Shown: piece by piece, positions 1 to 8,437 of the stretch
How positions within the stretch are numbered: the first letter of the stretch is position 1
How the letters are laid out: every line of letters begins with the position of its first letter
Source: Cladosporium sp. IMV 00045
Taxonomy: Eukaryota > Ascomycota > Dothideomycetes > Cladosporiales > Cladosporiaceae
Assembly: GCA_001931905.2 (NCBI GenBank)
Contig: MSJI02000056.1
Span: forward strand, 1 to 16,115
Length of the DNA: 16,115 nucleotides
Direction: 5' to 3'
Translations under genes and position numbers: made by a program
Notes under the pieces: model-generated
Told to the model about the DNA's origin: nothing
The model's input: the letters and a program-made list of their open reading frames with translations, nothing else
Databases searched by the model: none

Positions 1-64
1 GAAAAAGAAAAAGAAAAGAAAAAGAAAAAGAAAAGAAAAAGAAAAAGAAAAGAAAAAGAAAAAA
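1..64. repeat. GA(4-6) purine microsatellite with a 17-nt higher-order period
   Basis: The run is made of G followed by 4, 5 or 6 A. The A-lengths read 5,5,4,5,5,4,5,5,4,5,6, so the true unit is 17 nt (GA5 GA5 GA4), present three times and then degenerating. It starts at the window edge and may extend further left. It lies about 180 bp beyond the stop codon of the F-box gene and has no coding content. Confidence 0.95.
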
Positions 65-174
65 GCAAGCCCGCCGAGCTCATGGAAAAGCGTAAGGTAT
101 CGAGCACGCGATGGAAGGGAGACAAGTCGACCCTCTCAAAAAGAGGAAACATAATCAGCCGATGGCCCCCGATC

Positions 175-206
<32 letters not shown>

Positions 207-245
207 ACCCCCCAAAATCCAAAAACCCGATATGAATCTCCAAAA
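65..245. other. 3' flank of the F-box gene
   Basis: No gene is supported here. The stretch holds a (CT)n run and otherwise C-rich sequence continuous with the pyrimidine-rich 3' end of the minus-strand F-box gene. Plus-strand frames that start here and run under the F-box gene are low-complexity Arg/Ser/Gly-rich antisense shadows. The F-box mRNA probably ends in this interval; I see no clear polyadenylation signal. Confidence 0.5.
175..201. repeat. (CT)13 dinucleotide microsatellite
   Basis: An uninterrupted CT run of about 13 units lies 45 bp past the stop codon of the minus-strand F-box gene. In that gene's transcript it would be a GA run in the 3' UTR. It is a likely length-polymorphic marker. 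Confidence 0.95.
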
Positions 246-1991
246 TCAGAACACGTCGAAAACATCTCCCCCCAACGGCCCGAACTCCCTCCCCCTCTCG
301 CGATCCCACCGCCCCTCGACCCTCGCTCTATCCCCCCTGTATCCGACGAAACTATACGCCAGCTCCGCGTTGCGCACCCACACATCCCGCAGCACAACCT
401 CATTGGCGCCAAAACAGCCCCCCAAAAACACCTCCTCCTTACTCGCAGTCGCGGTCGCGGATTTCGGCAGTCGGAAAGCCAGGAGAGTGTTCAGGTATGT
501 TTCGCTCAGCGTGTGCGGGGAGGATATGGCGGGGGGAGGTGGTGGGGGTGGGAAGAGTGGGCCGGGAGGCAAGGGTGGAGGCGGCGGAGGCGGGTGTAGG
601 TGGTTGTGGTTTAGGGTCGTGGAGTTGGACGGGTTGAGGGCGTCCGCGCGCTTGCGCTCGAAGATGTCTTTGAGGTGGAGGCGGGTTAGGGGGGGTGGGG
701 AGGAGGAGGGGTCTTTGCTGCTGCTGCTGCCGCCGCGGAGGAAGGTGAGGATTTTGCTGAAAACGCCGGTGGTGAGGTTCATGTGGTTGAGGGTGAGGTG
801 GGTGAGGTTGGGGAGTTTGGCGAGGAGGGCGAGAAGGGTTGGTTCGGTCAGGTTGGTGCCGTGGAGGGAGAGGGAGCGAAGGTGTGGGAGGTGCGCGGTT
901 TGGCTGAAGGTGGTGAAGGCGGTGGTGTTGGGTTCCGAGTCGCTGTCGTGCCATTTCACTTCCCATTCGTGCAGGTGGAGTTTGGTCAGGTTGGGGAAGA
1001 GGGTGAGGAATTTGCCCAGGCTGGTTTCGAAGGTGCAGTCCGAGTCGTCTTCGTCGAGGAATGGGTGTCGGTGCACGTGGCATAGATTGTCGCCGTCGGG
1101 TTGGCGGAATCGCCGCGTGTTGCAGTTACAGCAGTAGACGTCGGAGTTGTTGCTGCCTCGCCCTGAGTTTATGGAGATGCGCGAGTAGCGGAGGGACAAT
1201 TCCTGTACTCCAATGCCGACAGGACGTAGTCTTGAGATTGGCTTGTGTGTGAGGTACGATGCGAGTTCGGCGCATGTCACGCTGCACAGTCTTGTTTTTG
1301 AAAAGACATCGAGCGATTTGATCTCAAGCCCTGTCTTGACAAGTGCGTCCAGAGCTGTCGCAAGTAGGAAAGACTCCTCACTGGACGTCATCTTGTAGTC
1401 GTGAGCATCCGGCGTGTAGCGTGTCGTGGTCGATGTCACCACAGCCGCCGTCAATCGCAAGCAGGCCAACTCTCCATGCACGCAGTGGTTTTTGATCGCG
1501 GCGAAAGCCGATGAGAGCAAGTCCGGGTACAGTCCCCTTTCGACATTCCACTGATGCTTGGCTTGCTGCAGACGCAAAGTGGCAAGCTCTAGTCTGGAAG
1601 AGAAGCGCTTGTCGCTTTTTGTAAACTTCTTCTTGCTCCGACATGCCTCTTTGTGAAGCATGGCCTGGAAGGGTGGTTTGTAGAAGTCGTCGAAATAGGT
1701 GGTGCGCGGACCATCGGTTTGAGATGGATCATAGCAGACTGCAGTCAGGGTGAGGTCGCGGAGCTTGCGCGCGAGTGGAATGTCTGCTTCCAAAGCGTTG
1801 GTCAAAGATGCCAGACTGGATTCTGTGAGATCGACATTGCGGTGAGTGAAGAGCGCGAGGTAGCTGCCCTGCGATGCCTTGTCGCGCAACTCGCGACATG
1901 TCAGCCTTACAGAGCCAACCTCTTTGGTCTTGAGGTATGCGACGATTCTCTCGACAAGCTCGATTGGGAGGGTCGGCAGACCGGCCGTCAT
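246..1991 (-). CDS. F-box protein with leucine-rich repeats
   Basis: The intronless frame gives 581 residues from the ATG at 1991. Residues about 5-45 fit an F-box (LPTLPIELVERIVAYL followed by VRLTCRELRD). This family binds Skp1 and presents substrates to an SCF ubiquitin ligase. Residues about 332-445 hold degenerate LRR-like units (FPNLTKLHLHEW, LPHLRSLSLHG, LPNLTHLTLNHMNLT, LTRLHLKDIF), the probable substrate-binding face. Between them is a Cys/His cluster (C287, C288, C290, C304, H305, H307, H309). A Ser run and a proline-rich tract (about 466-490) precede a conserved-looking C-terminus. The substrate cannot be inferred. The start is well supported because the F-box begins at residue 5. 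The gene runs in the same direction as its upstream neighbour, 629 bp away. The F-box call is firm; the LRR call is moderate. Confidence 0.85.
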   Translation of the reverse strand: MTAGLPTLPIELVERIVAYLKTKEVGSVRLTCRELRDKASQGSYLALFTHRNVDLTESSLASLTNALEADIPLARKLRDLTLTAVCYDPSQTDGPRTTYFDDFYKPPFQAMLHKEACRSKKKFTKSDKRFSSRLELATLRLQQAKHQWNVERGLYPDLLSSAFAAIKNHCVHGELACLRLTAAVVTSTTTRYTPDAHDYKMTSSEESFLLATALDALVKTGLEIKSLDVFSKTRLCSVTCAELASYLTHKPISRLRPVGIGVQELSLRYSRISINSGRGSNNSDVYCCNCNTRRFRQPDGDNLCHVHRHPFLDEDDSDCTFETSLGKFLTLFPNLTKLHLHEWEVKWHDSDSEPNTTAFTTFSQTAHLPHLRSLSLHGTNLTEPTLLALLAKLPNLTHLTLNHMNLTTGVFSKILTFLRGGSSSSKDPSSSPPPLTRLHLKDIFERKRADALNPSNSTTLNHNHLHPPPPPPPLPPGPLFPPPPPPPAISSPHTLSETYLNTLLAFRLPKSATATASKEEVFLGGCFGANEVVLRDVWVRNAELAYSFVGYRGDRARVEGRWDRERGREFGPLGGDVFDVF

Positions 1992-2620
1992 GTTAGTGTT
2001 CGTAGCTTTTAAGATGTTTTATCAAGATGAGGAAGTTTGGACGGCCCTTGTGTCGCGTGCAATAGGGCAAGGCAGATGTAAGCAGTCAAAACAGGCAGCT
2101 AAACCCCAACCGAAAGTGAGGCAGCTTTTGTACACCGGTGAAGAAAGCTCTGTACGCAGCTGTGTAACGCCACAGGTTGAGCTGTCCAGCGAGAAGCAGA
2201 GTGAGGCAGGACGAGTGGAGCTGAACATCTCGTAGAGAACGAGGATGCTGCTGCTGCAGAGGTACGGCCATATGTCACGGGTTTCATGCAGCTTATGGCG
2301 CCACAGAGATGCGGGCATCTCACATGCATTCGCTTCCGAACTGGGATTTGCGGGTCAGAACACTTGCAGCCTTCAGTGTGGAAATTTGTAAGGATGAGTT
2401 GCAGGATAAAATATATCAGAGGACCTGGGATTGGAATAAGTTCTTTTCATCGAAGAGATGGCACAAAATAAGCTGTGTGACGATGTCGCCAAATGCACAA
2501 GACTTGGAGATGAGCTCATAAAAGCCACTTGAAAGGAAGACAGCAACTTAGATCGTGATCCAAAGCTACAGCAAATGTAACAAAAAAAAAATTACGGCTT
2601 CATTCCTCACCGTTCGAGCG
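1992..2620. other. Intergenic region: F-box promoter and DUF7053 3' flank
   Basis: 629 bp lie between two minus-strand genes. The left part should carry the F-box promoter and leader, and the right part the 3' UTR of the DUF7053 gene. An A-run at about 2581-2590 (a T-run in the transcript's sense) lies some 30 bp past the DUF7053 stop. The open frames here are under 120 codons, overlap one another on both strands and resemble no family I know. I see no RNA gene. Confidence 0.5.
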
Positions 2621-3781
2621 TCAGATAAAGGCTCCTGGCTTCAAGCCTGGCCTCCAAGTGTAGTCGGTGCTCACTCTGTACGAAGCGTTCAGACTTGGCT
2701 GCAGTAACAATCCTCCGTGTAAGTCTGGGGCCGATTGCCCGCTATGCGCAATCTCCACTGGTGATTTCGCAGCCGACAACTCAGCCTGTATGCTCGGATC
2801 GTACAAGACACTTCGCGGCTGGCTGAGTGTGAGATCTGAAAGAGCTCTGGCGGTGGGCTGGTATGGCTGACGACTTGCTCGGTATGAGGAATCGTCATGT
2901 CTAAGCGTCAGATCTTGATTACTAGGCAAGCTGCTAGCGTAGGAAAAGTCTAGAGGTGGGATCTGGGGTGCTTGGTCTTCGTGTGCCTCATGGATTTCGG
3001 TTCGACTGCGTGATTGTGAGCGCGCGTTCTCTCGTTGAGGGTTTGCATGTGTATGTTCCCGTACGTGATAGCCTGAAGGAACGCCGAGTTCTGGCTGAGA
3101 TTGAGACGTAGGTGGATAGTCTGCACGTCGGCCTGGAGCAGAAGCAGTAGAATACGAGTCTGGCCCGAAAACGGTGTTTCCGTCGACCGGTGTGTACAGT
3201 TCATGTGGATGTTGCGTGTAGTCTGGGGGAGGTGCTGCCATGCCGTCCTCTCCTGCAGTGTCAGGCGAGTGGCCCAGCTCAGACAATTTGTCCACCACAC
3301 TTTTGTGCGACTTTGTCAGATTCTTCTTGACGAAGCCAGTGAGAAGGATGTTACATCTCATGTCGACGTCTTCGCGAATGTACAGTCCTTCTCTTGGAGC
3401 CTCTGTTCCCAGCTCTAATGGCTCTCTTGGTTCTCCAGGCTCATTTCCGCAGACAGTCCATTTTCCACGCAAGTCCAGACCAGCTGGAGCGAAGGTGTGG
3501 GTTTGTATGCCGTTAGGTAGATCGTTGAAGCAGGCTTTGTAGGTGACCTCGCCTTTGTACAGACCGCCAGGAAGGTAGCTGATCTCGTCGGTGATTTCGT
3601 ACCATGCACAGTCGAATTCATCGGCGGCAGCGTTCGACGGTGGAGTGGTCTCTTGCAGTCGAAGGACAAGTGGGTTGAGCCTGATCATCTGGACATGGTT
3701 GTGGAGCCAGGCCACAGCGGCCTTTCGCGTTACGTCTTTGGGGAGCGGTGTGATTGATGTGAGGAGAGTGTGTTTGAACAT
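2621..3781 (-). CDS. DUF7053 domain-containing fungal protein
   Basis: One uninterrupted frame encodes 386 residues from the ATG at 3781. Residues about 1-170 match my recollection of the fungal DUF7053 family: a start of the MFKHTLLTSITPLP type, a middle with CAWYEITDEISYLPGG and FNDLPNGIQTHTFAPAGLDL, and the closing block REGLYIREDVDMRCN then LLTGFVKKNLTKSH. The fold is unknown to me, and no enzyme motif, signal peptide or membrane segment is visible. Residues about 175-386 are polar and low-complexity (Ser, Pro, Gln, His rich), hence probably disordered, ending in a short ordered-looking motif RPGLKPGAFI. No function should be assigned. The gene diverges from the Na+/H+ antiporter and shares its upstream region. 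The family call rests on memory of the pattern, not on a search. Confidence 0.8.
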   Translation of the reverse strand: MFKHTLLTSITPLPKDVTRKAAVAWLHNHVQMIRLNPLVLRLQETTPPSNAAADEFDCAWYEITDEISYLPGGLYKGEVTYKACFNDLPNGIQTHTFAPAGLDLRGKWTVCGNEPGEPREPLELGTEAPREGLYIREDVDMRCNILLTGFVKKNLTKSHKSVVDKLSELGHSPDTAGEDGMAAPPPDYTQHPHELYTPVDGNTVFGPDSYSTASAPGRRADYPPTSQSQPELGVPSGYHVREHTHANPQRENARSQSRSRTEIHEAHEDQAPQIPPLDFSYASSLPSNQDLTLRHDDSSYRASRQPYQPTARALSDLTLSQPRSVLYDPSIQAELSAAKSPVEIAHSGQSAPDLHGGLLLQPSLNASYRVSTDYTWRPGLKPGAFI

Positions 3782-4478
3782 GGTGATGCTGCGGATTCGT
3801 GAGATTTGTTATGAGAGTGTGTTCAGCATAGGTACATGTGCGGTGTGAGAAGAAAGGATCGAAGAAGGATTGAAGAGGATGGAGGATTTGGCAAGGTTGA
3901 TGTATGGTATGAGAGAGGAAGCGTGTGACGGTATAATGAAAAGGCAGATGGACAGCAGACCATGAGCGGTGTCGGCGAATGATATCGTTGGGTGATGTGT
4001 GGCTGTTTTGCACTTGCGACAAATGCGCAGCAGACGAGTGGACGTAGGATAGAGTACGGCACAGCAGTACATGCGTGCATCCGCGTTGTGTGAGATGTTC
4101 GATTATTATATCATGCATGGTCTATTTCTGGCCATCACCTCAGAGCTCAGCCACACGCCTCGGCTGGAGCAGTCCGAGAGGAATGTTGCAATCTTATCTT
4201 TTATCTTAAACGATCTTATCGTCATCTTACTCGCTTCACTTCATGTTCACGGATCAATGACGCAACTCTCATGCGCGAACTCAGATCGTCAAACTTGTCT
4301 CGATCATAACCGAAATGCCCAAACTGCTCCAACGTCTCCTCCACCGCGGCGAAATGGCTGTTGGCAGGTGTTTTCTGTGATTTCCCTTCGTCTCCCTGCA
4401 ATGAGATAGACCGTACATCTTTGGACTGGACAAACAAAACCCCATCATCTTCAAAAACCTCCAGTCCCTCACTTCACC
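3782..4478. other. Bidirectional upstream region between the DUF7053 and antiporter genes
   Basis: 697 bp separate two divergent start codons. The region holds a cluster of GATA-type sites at 4194-4221. Before the antiporter ATG there are short upstream frames: an 8-codon one at 4354-4380 and ATG AGA TAG at 4401-4409. Whether either is transcribed depends on the unmapped start site. The last 60 bp are A/C/T-rich, as in many fungal leaders. No protein gene or RNA gene is supported. Confidence 0.5.
4194..4221 (-). promoter_or_regulatory. Cluster of three GATA-factor-type sites
   Basis: Read on the minus strand, AGATAA occurs at 4194-4199 and 4201-4206 and CGATAA at 4216-4221, all in 28 bp. HGATAR-type sites are bound by fungal GATA factors (AreA, SreA and others), and closely spaced copies are typical of functional sites. 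The cluster is about 260 bp upstream of the antiporter ATG and 410 bp upstream of the DUF7053 ATG. The role is inferred from the motif alone. Confidence 0.4.
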
Positions 4479-5969
4479 ATGGTCTGGGATGTGATCGAGG
4501 CCACGCCGCCGCACGTCACCTACATCCTCATCCCGACATTCCTCATCTCCTACACCCTTTTCGCAAGATTCATCCGCAACCGCCTCCATCTTAGTGAGCC
4601 GCCCATTGCTCTCCTCTTTGGAGTCCTTGTTGGTCCGCGAGTACTCGGCTGGTTCACGCCGAGCATCTGCGATGTCAATGGATGCTCCGACAAATCCGCC
4701 ATTGGGGGCTGGGAATGGGACGACACCGTCCTCCAGGAAGCCACCCGGATCATCGTGGGCATCCAAGTCTTCGCCGTCGGTGTTGAGCTGCCCAAGTACT
4801 ACATGTCCCGTCACTGGCGCTCTGTCGCCATGTTGCTTGGTCCCGTCATGACCTTTGGCTGGCTCATCTGCGCTCTCTTCGTCTATCTGCTGTTCAAGAC
4901 GGATGTGCGCACCGCCTTCGTCGTAGCCGCTTGCCTGACACCCACCGACCCTGTACTCGCCGCCTCCATCATCGGCAACAGCCAGTTCAGCAGTCGCGTC
5001 CCCAAGCGCATCAAGCACATGATTGCCGCCGAGTCCGGCTGCAACGACGGCATCAGCTTCCCTTTCCTCTTCATCGGCTTGTTCGCTCTGATCGAGAGCA
5101 CAAACGCTGATGTCGTCAAGCAGTGGTTCTTGTTGACCATTCTATGGCAGTGCCTCTTTGGCATCTTCATCGGCATGGTAATTGGTTTCGTCGCCAACAG
5201 AATCCTCCGCTTCAGCGCAACTCGCAAGTACATCGACGAACCCGGCTTCACCGTCTTCTACCTCCTGCTCGCCACACTGAGCGTCGGCATCGCCAGTCTC
5301 CTCGGCACAGACGACTTCCTCGTGGCTTTCGGCTGCGGCTACGGCTTCGCTCGCGACGGCTGGTTCAGCAAGCGCACGGAAAAGACTCAACTGCCAGACA
5401 TCATCGACCTGCTGCTCAACAGCGCCATGTTCGTGTACCTGGGCGCCGTCACTCCATGGCACACCTTTTCGCCGGAATCCATCACGCCCAACATCACGCC
5501 CGGCCGACTCGTCGCTTTCCTCGTCCTTGTCCTCCTTTTCCGCCGCATCCCCATCGTCCTCGCCACCTGGCGCTGGATCCCCGACATCCACACCTGGACC
5601 GAAGCGCTCTTCTGCGGCCACTTCGGACCCATTGGTTTGGGTGGACTCTTCCTCGCCATAGAAGCTCGCGCGCAGCTGGAAACTGGCACTTCCTCGCCTC
5701 TGCCTCATCCGCCGCACTACGGCAGACCGTACACTGATAAGGAAAAGACCATCCAGATCATCTGGCCTATTGTGTGCTTCATCGTTTTCGGCTCGACGCT
5801 CGTGCACGGTTTGAGCGTGCTGGTTCTCGCTGTTGTGTCGCACTTCTCACGTCCCAAGCATCGTAGGGCGGGTTCTTTGGCGACTGAGACTGATCCTTTG
5901 AGTGGCATGGTGCATGACGTTGGAGGTGGTGAGAGTGAGCCGGAGAATGAGAGTGAGTTGGAGGATTAG
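4479..5969 (+). CDS. Na+/H+ antiporter, Sod2/Nha1 type (CPA family)
   Basis: The frame encodes 496 residues from an ATG in good context (CACCATGG). The protein is strongly hydrophobic, with roughly 11-13 membrane segments between residues 13 and 455. Diagnostic fungal antiporter motifs are present: VGPRVLGW (51-58), LTPTDPVLA (153-161), AAESGCNDGISFP (183-195) with the paired N189-D190, and GTDDFLVAFG (276-285). The adjacent Asp pair D278/D279 corresponds to the functionally important pair in Schizosaccharomyces pombe Sod2. The protein should export Na+ (often Li+ and K+) in exchange for H+ at the plasma membrane, supporting salt tolerance and pH balance. The hydrophilic tail is only about 40 acidic residues, so it resembles short Sod2 rather than Saccharomyces Nha1 with its very long tail. 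No intron is needed. Which cations it carries cannot be read from sequence. Confidence 0.93.
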   Translation: MVWDVIEATPPHVTYILIPTFLISYTLFARFIRNRLHLSEPPIALLFGVLVGPRVLGWFTPSICDVNGCSDKSAIGGWEWDDTVLQEATRIIVGIQVFAVGVELPKYYMSRHWRSVAMLLGPVMTFGWLICALFVYLLFKTDVRTAFVVAACLTPTDPVLAASIIGNSQFSSRVPKRIKHMIAAESGCNDGISFPFLFIGLFALIESTNADVVKQWFLLTILWQCLFGIFIGMVIGFVANRILRFSATRKYIDEPGFTVFYLLLATLSVGIASLLGTDDFLVAFGCGYGFARDGWFSKRTEKTQLPDIIDLLLNSAMFVYLGAVTPWHTFSPESITPNITPGRLVAFLVLVLLFRRIPIVLATWRWIPDIHTWTEALFCGHFGPIGLGGLFLAIEARAQLETGTSSPLPHPPHYGRPYTDKEKTIQIIWPIVCFIVFGSTLVHGLSVLVLAVVSHFSRPKHRRAGSLATETDPLSGMVHDVGGGESEPENESELED

Positions 5970-6488
5970 CTTTCTTCTTGCACGTGTAATTTCTCTGGAT
6001 GTAACTACTATCTACTATGTAAATGTATGTAAACCGATATCGCCACGCCGTGGCCTTCTTTCTGTAAATTCGTATGCATTCCTGCATCTTCCATTTATTC
6101 TCTCATTTGGTGAATTGTCTTGATTTGGTTTTCTGGTAATACATGTTCTACTCCTTTGCTCCTTATGCTGTGATACAAGTCGTATTGATCTGACCACTAT
6201 TTCTCTTCGTGGTATGCCAATCTGATAATCCTCGCGTCTCCAGTATGCTGTCTCGTATCCTTCGAAACTTGGCCTGACTCGATCTTTGGAGAGAGCTGTT
6301 TGTCGTCGACCGCGAAAGATTACACAGAAAAGCGGTTTGATTCCCGCATGCTCCCAGCTCCAATCCTGCTCTGGTGTCTATCGGGGCTCTGTATGTTCGA
6401 ACTTTTGCTCCTTCGCGATTCTGCTCAATTAATGATCAGACACTCCCAGCCTCTCCATAACATACTACAACAATACCACTTTCAACCC
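5970..6488. other. Convergent intergenic region (two 3' ends)
   Basis: 519 bp lie between the stop of the plus-strand antiporter and the stop of the minus-strand SPOUT methyltransferase gene. It should hold both 3' UTRs and both polyadenylation regions, and it is more T/A-rich than the flanking genes. No coding frame resembles a known protein. A short T-arm-like stretch at 6332-6347 has no other tRNA parts around it. Confidence 0.5.
6016..6033 (+). terminator. Tandem TATGTAAA, probable 3'-end processing elements
   Basis: TATGTAAA occurs twice with 2 nt between (6016-6023 and 6026-6033), starting about 45 bp past the antiporter stop. UAUGUA-type elements enhance cleavage and polyadenylation in yeasts. 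The position fits the antiporter's 3' end. The assignment is by motif only. Confidence 0.35.
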
Positions 6489-7736
6489 TCACACAGCAGA
6501 CCTCGCCTCCACCACCGCCCTCAAACCAGTCAACCCGACCCAAACGGCCTCCTCAGTCCTAATCGTCCGGCTCCCCTGCCCAGGAACAAGATTAACCCAA
6601 CGATCGAAAAGCTCCCTGACCTCGCTCACGCCCGCCCTCTGCAGTTCCCTATCCGCCTGCAGCGCCGCCTCCAAACCCGCCACACCGCCAAAAACAACGA
6701 CCAAATGCTTCCAATCCGGCTTGACATACGCCTCGCCGCTCTCCCTGTCCAACAGACTCCCCACCTCAACACCCCTCTCGCTCGTGCCCACACTCATATC
6801 ATACCCGCCATCAAAAGGACACTCGGTGAAAACCTCCCCCAGCGACCCCGCCTGCCTCACACTATACCCCCAGTAATACCCGGCTTCCTCGCGGGGCACA
6901 TCCGGCGCCACCGCCTCTCCCTCCCCACCCTCTACCTCCGGCACTCTCACCGTCAATCGCGTCTTCGCCTCCAACTCCACAGGCACCCTCACCCTCCTCT
7001 CCCACCCAACATCCAATTCCGCGCCACCCCCCTGCGCCTTCCCAACACTAACCCCCTCTCTAAAGGGACACCACTCCTCCCGCCTCAAATGATGCGGTAT
7101 GTCCAAACTCGGCAGGGCGCCCGCGGTCCGCAAGTCGGGGTGCATGGGGAAGAGTGCGCGGCGCAGGTGCGGTGGCGTCTCCAGGTAGGAGAGAACGTGG
7201 TACAGGAAGAAATTGGGGTCCGAGTAGGCGGTGTAGCCGTCGCGTTCGGGCGCGCGGATGGGCGCCTGCCCGTCGTTGAAAATCACGATTTCGTCCACGC
7301 AGAAGACGGCGGCGGCGCGGGCAATTTGGCCCGCGAGAGCGTTCTTGGAGTCGTGGGTGGAGCAGCTGGGAGCAGGGAGGGTTAGTGGGTGGTGCGCTTG
7401 GTGAGGCGTGGAAGGGTCGGTTTTCTGCTTCTTCGGGTTCTTTCTTTTTTTCCTTGTCTTTTTTGAAGAGAAACCGGAAAAAAACCAAGTATCATTGCAA
7501 TCAGACTTACTTCGCAATAATACTCCCCGGCAGCGCCAGACTGAGCGTATGCTTCCTGCCCTTTGTCGGTTTGAACACCGCCGAAGGCCTTGATGTGTCC
7601 ACAGCTGCTGCTGCCGGCTGCTGCTCGTCGGAATTGAGCTTGCGTTTCTGTATTGTTTTCATCATCGTCAGGGAGAAGTTCGTATGGGTTTGCGTTCAGT
7701 GATTAATTTTTGTTGACTGACCTTTTGCGGTGCCAT
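6489..7736 (-). CDS. SPOUT-superfamily RNA methyltransferase (C9orf114/SPOUT1 family), three exons
   Basis: Exons are 7736-7722, 7647-7511 and 7365-6489, joined to 342 residues. Intron 1 (74 nt) starts GTCAGT and ends CAG with a CTGAC branch site at 7671-7667. Intron 2 (145 nt) starts GTAAGT and ends CAG with CTAAC at 7385-7381. The joins are supported because they rebuild family motifs: TLSLALPGSIIANC (39-52) spans the second junction and leads into LAGQIARAAAVFCVDEIVIF (61-80). Further blocks are EAGYYWGYSVR (211-221), DMSVGTSERG (240-250 region) and VPGQGSRTIRTEEA (311-324), the knotted SAM-binding C-terminal part. A basic nuclear-type KKRK stands at residues 5-8. This family (human SPOUT1/C9orf114) is a putative RNA methyltransferase; the target here is unknown. 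An unspliced reading from an ATG inside intron 2 would lose the conserved N-terminus. Confidence 0.9.
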
Positions 7737-8437
7737 TTTTCTCTTCTGATCAGGTTTTCTTTCTGCTTCTTTTGACTCGATTTGCTCGAGAGATCTCAGG
7801 CTTTATGGTGGGATTGGGTAGTTTAAATTATTGGTCGTACATTAATTCCAGTGGCGTCGTGGTAGGTAGTGGACTTTTTTCATTGCGAAGTTCGGTTCGG
7901 TTTTTGGGATGGACGTCGGCGCCTTCCCCGAGCCCTCTCGAATCGCTCGCTGCTTGAGGCTTTAGGGTCAGGGTTGGGGTCCAGCATGTGTAGTTAGATG
8001 TTCCGATGGATACATCGATATTTCTATGTATCTACTATATATACCCAAAAGTTTTGTGACTGCTGTAGTCAAAAATTGAATGAGAAAAAGATGTTTCTCA
8101 GTTCATGGAATTGGTGAACAAAAAGAAGTACATCAAGAATTTTCCAACGGTGGGGTTTTGGTTGGAAAGATGACAATATGCTAAACTCACTTCAGCTTTC
8201 ACGAATGAAACCAAATACCATGAAACGACCAAGATATTTCATTCATGGATACATGCACATAGATGAAGACAACAATTGAAAGCTCATACCCGCCCCAAAA
8301 TCCAAATACCGCGCCAAATCGCTCATCATAAATACGTGCGTGTGCTTGCTTACGACCCCAATAAATGCCCAAGTAAAAAAAATCCAAAATCGTAAATAAT
8401 ACAAGAAGGACCCAAAAAAACCAACAATTAAACCACA
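7737..8437. other. Intergenic region: SPOUT promoter and acyltransferase 3' flank
   Basis: 701 bp lie between two minus-strand genes. The part next to 7737 should hold the leader and promoter of the SPOUT gene. The strongly A/T-rich part from about 7990 to 8437 should hold the 3' UTR of the acyltransferase gene. A 7-bp inverted repeat (GATACAT/ATGTATC) sits at 8009-8032. A hydrophobic 80-codon frame directly after the acyltransferase stop starts at TTG and is not credible as a gene. Confidence 0.5.

Noticed and set aside
82..1137. 351-codon plus-strand frame opposite the F-box gene
   Set aside because: It is low-complexity Arg/Gly/Ser sequence antisense to a well-supported gene, a by-product of the C-rich coding strand.
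6332..6347. tRNA T-arm-like sequence
   Set aside because: No acceptor stem, D-arm or anticodon arm is found at the right distances; a chance match.
6300..7385. 361-codon plus-strand frame opposite the SPOUT gene
   Set aside because: It is rich in Pro/His/Arg with no family resemblance; the minus strand carries the conserved SPOUT motifs.
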